64,000 bases of DNA from Streptacidiphilus albus JL83 (GTDB taxonomy: Bacteria; Actinomycetota; Actinomycetes; Streptomycetales; Streptomycetaceae): NCBI RefSeq assembly GCF_000744705.1, contig NZ_JQML01000001.1:9620017-9684016 (forward strand). Direction: 5' to 3'. The notes below the pieces were generated by a model. It was not told the origin of the DNA. It ran no database searches and saw only the letters and a program-made list of their open reading frames with translations. Every line of letters begins with the position of its first letter. Position 1 is the first letter of the stretch. The translations under genes were made by a program, and so were the position numbers. Shown piece by piece: positions 59,529-64,000 of the stretch.

Positions 59529-60395
59529 GTGGTCGAGGTGGAGCGGGACGGGGCGTTCAGCGTCAACTGCGTCGGGTCGGCGCGGCTGCCGTTCCCGATG
59601 AGCTTCAGTGTCCGTGAGGTTGACGGTTCGTGGATGATCAGCGCGGCGGCGGCCCGGGCCGGAGAGCTGATCGACGTGCTCACCCGCACCGCGAACGACA
59701 CGGTCGTGGTGGTGAACCTGGCGACCAACAGCTTCCTGGACGAGGACTACCGGCCATGGCGGCCGTCCCTGATCGCAGCCGAACAAGGCGTCGACTGCAC
59801 CGTCCACCCGGTCGGGGCGTGGGCCTCCGACTCGATCGGGCTCGGCGAGGAGTTCCTGCTGCTGCACCGGAGCGGCCTGCCCCGATTCCTGGGCGGCGGC
59901 TGGTCGCCCTACGAGCTGTCGATGGTCGATCTGCCGGCGGGCGCGACCCCCGGGCAGCTCGATGAGCTCGCCCTGGTCATCGGCACGGCCGGCGCCGAGC
60001 CGGTGCTCCCTCGGCTGGAGGGCTCGCGCCTCCGGTTCTCGGGACACGACGACTGCTACCTGGCGGTGGAATCGACGGATCCGGCCATGCCCCCGTCGGT
60101 CCTGGGACGACTGCTGGCCCTGCTGGCCGGGTCCGCTCTGCTCGGCACCGGTGGCGCCCCGTCGGTGCGGGTCCCGGAACCGGACGCCGCGCTGCCGGAG
60201 CGGTTGATTGCCCGGAGCCCCCACTGGATCGGAGCCGTCGGGGACGCCACCGCCACCACGGTGACCGTCAAGTTGTCGGCCCTGTCGCAGCGGTGGCGCC
60301 TCGGCCGGCGGCCACCGGAGCGGGCCGACTGCACCGCGACACTCGACCTGGCCCACGGCGGGTGGCGGCTCGCCGCCGGTGACAGCAGCCGATGA
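59529..60395 (+). CDS. Hypothetical protein (288 aa)
   Basis: The protein VVEVERDGAFSVNCVGSARLPFPM has good coding bias and clear globular composition: VREVDGSWMISAAAARAGELIDVLTRTANDTVVVVNLATNSFL, HPVGAWASDSIGLGEEFLLLHRSGLPRFLGGG, then LARLEGSRLRFSGHDDCYLAVEST-type strands. I do not recognise a family. GGGGGAGA precedes GTG 59529. It is divergent from the GNAT gene and converges with gcvH. Confidence 0.65.
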   Translation: MVEVERDGAFSVNCVGSARLPFPMSFSVREVDGSWMISAAAARAGELIDVLTRTANDTVVVVNLATNSFLDEDYRPWRPSLIAAEQGVDCTVHPVGAWASDSIGLGEEFLLLHRSGLPRFLGGGWSPYELSMVDLPAGATPGQLDELALVIGTAGAEPVLPRLEGSRLRFSGHDDCYLAVESTDPAMPPSVLGRLLALLAGSALLGTGGAPSVRVPEPDAALPERLIARSPHWIGAVGDATATTVTVKLSALSQRWRLGRRPPERADCTATLDLAHGGWRLAAGDSSR

Positions 60396-60452
60396 CGCGC
60401 GACCACGGCCGCAGCGCGGCGGAGCCGGTGGCTGCAGCCGGCCCGGCGTCGG

Positions 60453-60479
60453 AGGCGCCGCCGGGGCCCGGCGGCGCCT
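60453..60479. terminator. Bidirectional hairpin between the hypothetical gene and gcvH
   Basis: AGGCGCCGCCGGG (60453-60465) and its complement (60467-60479) form 13-base arms with practically no loop bases, so the inner pairs will open. It sits between convergent genes. Confidence 0.6.
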
Positions 60480-60491
60480 GTGCGGAGCGGG

Positions 60492-60872
60492 TCAGCCGAT
60501 CAGCTTGCTGTACGCGGCGGCGTCGATGAGGTTGTCGGTCGAGGCGCCGTCCGTCAGCTTGATCTTGAACAGCCAGGCCCCGTACGGGTCCGCGTTCACC
60601 TCTTCGGGCTCGTCCACCAGCAGCGAGTTGATCTCGATGATCTCGCCGCTGGCCGGGGCGTAGATCTCGGAGACGGACTTGACCGACTCCACGGTGGCGA
60701 CCGCGTCCCCCAGGGACACGTTCAGTCCCGCCTCGGGCAGTTCCACGAAGACGATGTCACCCAACTGGGACTGCGCGAAGTCGGTGAGACCGACCGTCAG
60801 CGTCCCGCCGGCCTCCCGTCGGACCCACTCGTGCTCATCGGTGTACTTGAGGTCAGCAGGGACATTCGACAT
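60492..60872 (-). CDS. gcvH: Glycine cleavage system H protein
   Basis: GcvH shuttles the aminomethyl group between the P, T and L proteins of glycine cleavage on a lipoyl lysine. The 126-residue protein has [55 protein letters not shown] with lipoyl Lys65, and [31 protein letters not shown] lies six bases before ATG 60872. gcvT, gcvP and lipA/B are not in the window, so this is a solitary gcvH as often found in streptomycetes. Confidence 0.96.
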   Translation of the reverse strand: MSNVPADLKYTDEHEWVRREAGGTLTVGLTDFAQSQLGDIVFVELPEAGLNVSLGDAVATVESVKSVSEIYAPASGEIIEINSLLVDEPEEVNADPYGAWLFKIKLTDGASTDNLIDAAAYSKLIG

Positions 60873-61032
60873 GCCGTTCTCCCATTGAACATTGACGCAC
60901 CGTGGATCACCCGTCACGGACGATCACCGGGTACAGCTTGCTGCACCACCGGCACCCTGGGGTCGCATTCGGGCGGCGCGACACGGCACGAACCGTCCGT
61001 GGGCCGATCCGCGGCCGGATCGACGCCGGCGC

Positions 61033-61413
61033 CTACAGCATCCTTCGGTCGTAAGCCATTTGGTGGGCCCGGATCTCGTCCTTGTTGGCGACCGTCCAGG
61101 CGTACAGCCGACTGAACGGCTCGCGCAGGGACTCGCCCAGGGGAGTGAGCGAGTACTCGACCCCGACCGGCGAGGTCGGCAGCACGCGGCGCTGGATCAT
61201 GCCGTTGCGCTCCAGCCGGCGCAGGGTCTGGGTCAGGACCCGATGGGTCACGCCCTCGATACATCGCATGATCTCGTTGAACCGCCGGGGCTGGTCGAGG
61301 ATGGCCATGACTATCATCGACCATTTGTCGGCGATCTGGTCGAGGATCGGGCGGCACGGGCCGTCCGGACGATAGGTGGTCCCGACGGCGGCAGCGGTCT
61401 CGGTAATGGTCAT
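61033..61413 (-). CDS. HxlR-family transcriptional regulator
   Basis: The 126-residue protein shows the HxlR winged helix: CRPILDQIADKWSMIVMAILDQ, RRFNEIMRCIEGVTHRVLTQTLRRLERNGMIQRRV, and GVEYSLTPLGESLREPFSRLYAW. The family's DNA contact residues are intact; the usual N-terminal redox cysteine may be C20 in DGPCRP. AAAGGA precedes ATG 61413. No partner enzyme is divergent from it; the 800 bases upstream are gene-free, so its target might have been lost. Confidence 0.92.
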   Translation of the reverse strand: MTITETAAAVGTTYRPDGPCRPILDQIADKWSMIVMAILDQPRRFNEIMRCIEGVTHRVLTQTLRRLERNGMIQRRVLPTSPVGVEYSLTPLGESLREPFSRLYAWTVANKDEIRAHQMAYDRRML

Positions 61414-62222
61414 GCCGGTATCCTTTGCGGTCCTTGAAGTGGCGACACGGTGGTGTCCGCCGACCGCGAGGGGCAGAGGGCGGACGATGGGCCCAGGAGA
61501 TCCTGGCGGCCCTTTCCGGTGCATGGCGCGGCGTATGCGCACCGGTTGCCTGCGCGGTATTCCACGCGCAATGTCGAAGCGGTGCTCTGCAGAGTTCATC
61601 GGCGCCTGGCTGCCAAGGGCGGCGGTTGCCCGGTGCGTGGCCGATTCGAATGGGAACTCGGTGCAGGATTGCCGAGGCCGGGCTGCGGTCGGACGGGTGC
61701 CGACTCAGCGCGCGGCAGGCCGCCGGACTGTCTCCGGGGGGACGTATGCCGAGTACAGCAGCGGACGCCTGATGGTCCGTCGGTCGACACAAGGGGGGTG
61801 TTCCGCGAACGGCAGCTTGACAGTCATAATCCCCCACCACTCATAGCGCAAAACAGGAACCTCGCAGGGGGTCTGTGCATCCCGTGCGAGAAGGGTGTGC
61901 TATATGTGTCTGATGTGTCCATGATGTACTTTGGTAATGGTGACTGTCAATCCCCCGAAGTGCGGGCCGTCCTAACTTGGTCCGGACCAACCGAATACGG
62001 TTGGCGCGGCCTTTGCGGATGCTCCATTCGGAACTCGGCGGGGAGCGGGTCCCCCGCCGCGGAGCCGCACGACCCCGCGAAGCCGCACAACCTCACCGAA
62101 GCCATGTCCGTACCATGCCCCGAGTCGGCGAAGATCGGAAGCCCTGGCGGCGCACTGATCGCTTTTGATGGTACAGCGCCAACTAGGCCGCAAGGTCCGG
62201 AACTTGGAACGCCCGTGCGGGG
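61414..62222. other. 800-base gene-poor interval, locally lower in GC
   Basis: No frame gives a believable protein. The stretch 61820-62010 is poorer in GC than the surroundings (CATCCATGATGTACTTTGG, and similar), suggesting foreign or regulatory DNA at the boundary before the radical SAM gene. Within it are two overlapping palindromes at 61977-62004. I see no RNA gene. Confidence 0.4.
61977..62004. promoter_or_regulatory. Two overlapping palindromes
   Basis: TTGGTCCGGACCAA (61977-61990) is a perfect 14-base palindrome; CCAACCG-AATA-CGGTTGG (61987-62004) is a perfect hairpin with a four-base loop. They share CCAA, so only one RNA fold is possible at a time. This could be an operator or the terminator of the minus-strand radical SAM gene, 220 bases downstream of its stop. 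Confidence 0.4.
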
Positions 62223-64000
62223 TCATCTCACCGCCGGGAACCGGTCGGGGAGCGCGAACAGCAGATCGTAGAGCGGCCGGCCGGTGCCGTGCCAGATCGA
62301 CAGCGCGTACACGCTGATCGGGTAGTGGACCCAGCGCGGCGGCGCCCACACCGTGCCGTGCACGATGTCACCCTGGCCGCCGGCGTCGAGGCTCGACGGC
62401 ACGTCGCCGGAGCTGACGAGCAGGTCCCAGCCCTGCCTCGGCACGGCGAACTCGGCCTCGACCAGCTTTCCGCGCATGCTCGCGCGCAGGATCGTCGACG
62501 CCGCGAGGTCGAGCGTCAGCGCGCTGTCGACCAGCATCCGGTCGACCTGGTGCCCGGAGGCGGCCAGCCAGCCGCAGAGGTGGTCGACCGCCGCGTCGAG
62601 CAGCTCCGCGGTGGCGTCCCGGGTGGTGATGGCGCGGCACAGCAGCGCCTGGAAGTGCACCTCCTCGGGCACGATCACCTGGTCGCCGATGACCGTCTTC
62701 AGCAGCGCCATGTCCAGGTCGGCCGGCTCCCGGTAGGCCACGGCGACATTGCGGGCGACGGCGCGGAGGAACGGGTCGGCACAGTCGTTCAGCAGGAACG
62801 ACCAGAGCTGCTGGCACAGTTCGACCATGCGGACGCCGGTCGTCGAGTGGATGACCCGCAGCGCGCAGCGCAGCAGGATCTTCTGGAACAGCGTCATGGC
62901 CACCCGGAACTCCATGCCACGCACCCATTCCCCGGTGGTCATGGCCTCGTGCGCGACGACGACGTCCGCGATGAGCTCGGGATTGGTGATGTCGCCGGGC
63001 ATCCAGCGGGTGGTCAGCGCGTGCTTGTCCCGGAAGGCCTCGCGCGAGTACTCGGTGTTGTTGAGCAGCAGCAACGGGTAGATCACCGGCGAGCCGCCGG
63101 CGGACAGGACCTCCTCGACACCGTTGAGGTAGGAGTCGAAGGTCTCGCCGGGCAGACCCCAGATCAGGTCGGTGTAGGTGGGCACGTCCAGTTCGCGGAA
63201 CCGGGAGAGCAGCCGACGGTAGTGGTCGGTGCGGATGTTGGCGCGGTTGGCGATCTTCAGCACATCGGCGTCGAAGGACTGCGCGGACAGCGTGATCGCA
63301 CCGGTCAGTTCGGCGGCGTGCAGCATGCTCGCGATCTGGACGATGCGCTCGTTGCCGTTCTTCGCCCAGTTCGTGCTGACGATCAGCCGCTTGTCGTAGC
63401 GCTTGCTGAGCTCGACGATGTGCTCCGCGATCTGCTGGTCGCGGCCGAGGATGCCGAAGTTCGCGTCCGCGATGAACAGGGTGGCGTCGGTGGGCATCAG
63501 CCGGATCAGCCGGTCGAGCTCGGCGAAGATGCGGTCGAGGTCGAACTGGCGCACCTTGGAGTTGGTCGCGCCGCCCCAGTAGCAGAACGCACACCCGTAG
63601 GGGCAGCCCCGGTTGGTCTCGTAGACGATCATGGACGAGCCGGTGATCTCCTCGTCGGAGTAGACCGGGGCGAGGATCGGCGAGACGATCTGTTCGAGGT
63701 CGGTGATGCGGTCCGCGTCCGGATTGGTGACCACGGCGCCGTCGGACCAGTAGCTGATGCCGGAGATCGAGGAGAGGTCCCCTCCCTCCAGGAAGCAGTG
63801 CAGCAGGTCGCGGAAGCGCAGCTCGCCCTCGCCGTGGACCAGCACGTCCAGCCAGGGCGCCTCGGCGAACAGCGGCTCCTGCTGGTAGCTGACGTCGTTG
63901 CCGCCGACGACCACCCGGCAGTTCGGCCAGCGCTGCTTCACCTGGCGGGCCAGCTCCAGGGACTGGGCGCGGTTCCAGAAGAACACGGTGAGCGCCACGA
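62223..64000 (-). CDS. B12-binding-domain radical SAM enzyme (partial; N-terminus beyond right edge)
   Basis: The visible 592 residues begin inside a cobalamin-binding domain (VALTVFFWNRAQSLELARQV, CRVVVGGNDVSYQQEP, ...LVHGEGELRFRDLL). The radical SAM cluster motif follows, RGCPYGCAFCYWGG (C-x3-C-x2-C). Barrel parts are seen in FIADANFGIL, RLIVSTNWAKNGNERIVQIA, LSAQSFDADVLKIANRANI and YTDLIWGLPGETFDSYLNG. The C-terminal 250 residues are an all-helical domain. Class B radical SAM enzymes methylate unreactive carbons or catalyse related chemistry, frequently in natural-product pathways. The start and the B12 His are not in the window. Confidence 0.88.
   Translation of the reverse strand, partial: VALTVFFWNRAQSLELARQVKQRWPNCRVVVGGNDVSYQQEPLFAEAPWLDVLVHGEGELRFRDLLHCFLEGGDLSSISGISYWSDGAVVTNPDADRITDLEQIVSPILAPVYSDEEITGSSMIVYETNRGCPYGCAFCYWGGATNSKVRQFDLDRIFAELDRLIRLMPTDATLFIADANFGILGRDQQIAEHIVELSKRYDKRLIVSTNWAKNGNERIVQIASMLHAAELTGAITLSAQSFDADVLKIANRANIRTDHYRRLLSRFRELDVPTYTDLIWGLPGETFDSYLNGVEEVLSAGGSPVIYPLLLLNNTEYSREAFRDKHALTTRWMPGDITNPELIADVVVAHEAMTTGEWVRGMEFRVAMTLFQKILLRCALRVIHSTTGVRMVELCQQLWSFLLNDCADPFLRAVARNVAVAYREPADLDMALLKTVIGDQVIVPEEVHFQALLCRAITTRDATAELLDAAVDHLCGWLAASGHQVDRMLVDSALTLDLAASTILRASMRGKLVEAEFAVPRQGWDLLVSSGDVPSSLDAGGQGDIVHGTVWAPPRWVHYPISVYALSIWHGTGRPLYDLLFALPDRFPAVR

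Overview
The window is very GC-rich DNA with dense genes on both strands, GTG and TTG starts, and strong GC3 bias. The gene families point to a filamentous actinomycete of the Streptomycetaceae (Streptomyces, Kitasatospora or Streptacidiphilus type): resuscitation-promoting-factor (Rpf) transglycosylases, F420-linked PPOX and luciferase-like enzymes, a mycothiol-type MDMPI protein, Ku/LigD end joining, DasR-like chitin boxes and several Streptomyces-typical DUF proteins. I see no rRNA, tRNA, CRISPR array, transposase or phage gene.

Layout. 1-9.5 kb: small housekeeping and accessory genes (edge of a VOC protein, a MerR-methyltransferase fusion, a binding-protein-like regulator or sensor, NUDIX, FabV, two PPOX proteins, GNAT, DUF1992, OsmC). 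9.5-11.6 kb: a secreted beta-helix protein. 11.7-15 kb: a 2,4-dienoyl-CoA-reductase-like enzyme with a PadR regulator, and an MDMPI protein. 15.1-15.9 kb: a short Rpf-like secreted protein with a long leader. 16-20.2 kb: a three-gene molybdenum hydroxylase operon (Mo subunit, 2Fe-2S subunit, XdhC chaperone) behind a palindromic operator. 20.2-25.3 kb: a non-homologous end-joining cluster, with a separate LigD ligase, Ku and a frameshifted coiled-coil protein on the minus strand, and a PHP protein and the LigD polymerase on the plus strand. 25.3-26.4 kb: a second Rpf protein with LysM, whose leader and promoter closely match the first.

26.9-30.0 kb holds the most interesting cassette: a 63-residue peptide gene, a 267-aa protein of unknown family, a DUF6895-type protein and a serine beta-lactamase-fold hydrolase, the last two translationally coupled. 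It has the look of an uncharacterised small-peptide (possibly RiPP) system. 31.2-35.4 kb is a three-gene cassette built on a MoxR AAA ATPase and a VWA/DUF2201 protein. 35.4-41.8 kb is chitin and amino-sugar related: two DasR-like boxes before a secreted 3D/carbohydrate-binding protein, then a LacI regulator divergent from nagB-nagA over a perfect operator. 42-48.7 kb: ferredoxin-P450 pair, an MDR oxidoreductase divergent from a LysR regulator over a long inverted repeat, NAD kinase, and an orphan type II thioesterase.

48.7-61.4 kb is a mosaic of ordinary accessory genes and clear gene remnants: a ligA fragment, an internally deleted methyltransferase, and an aldo/keto reductase and TetR gene scarred by two deletions. 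A TetX-like monooxygenase and its TetR regulator share three operator copies. The right edge carries a truncated B12-binding radical SAM gene after an 800-base gene-poor stretch, probably the border of a specialised-metabolite locus.

All functional calls rest on motifs and family resemblance recognised by reading; no database search was run.
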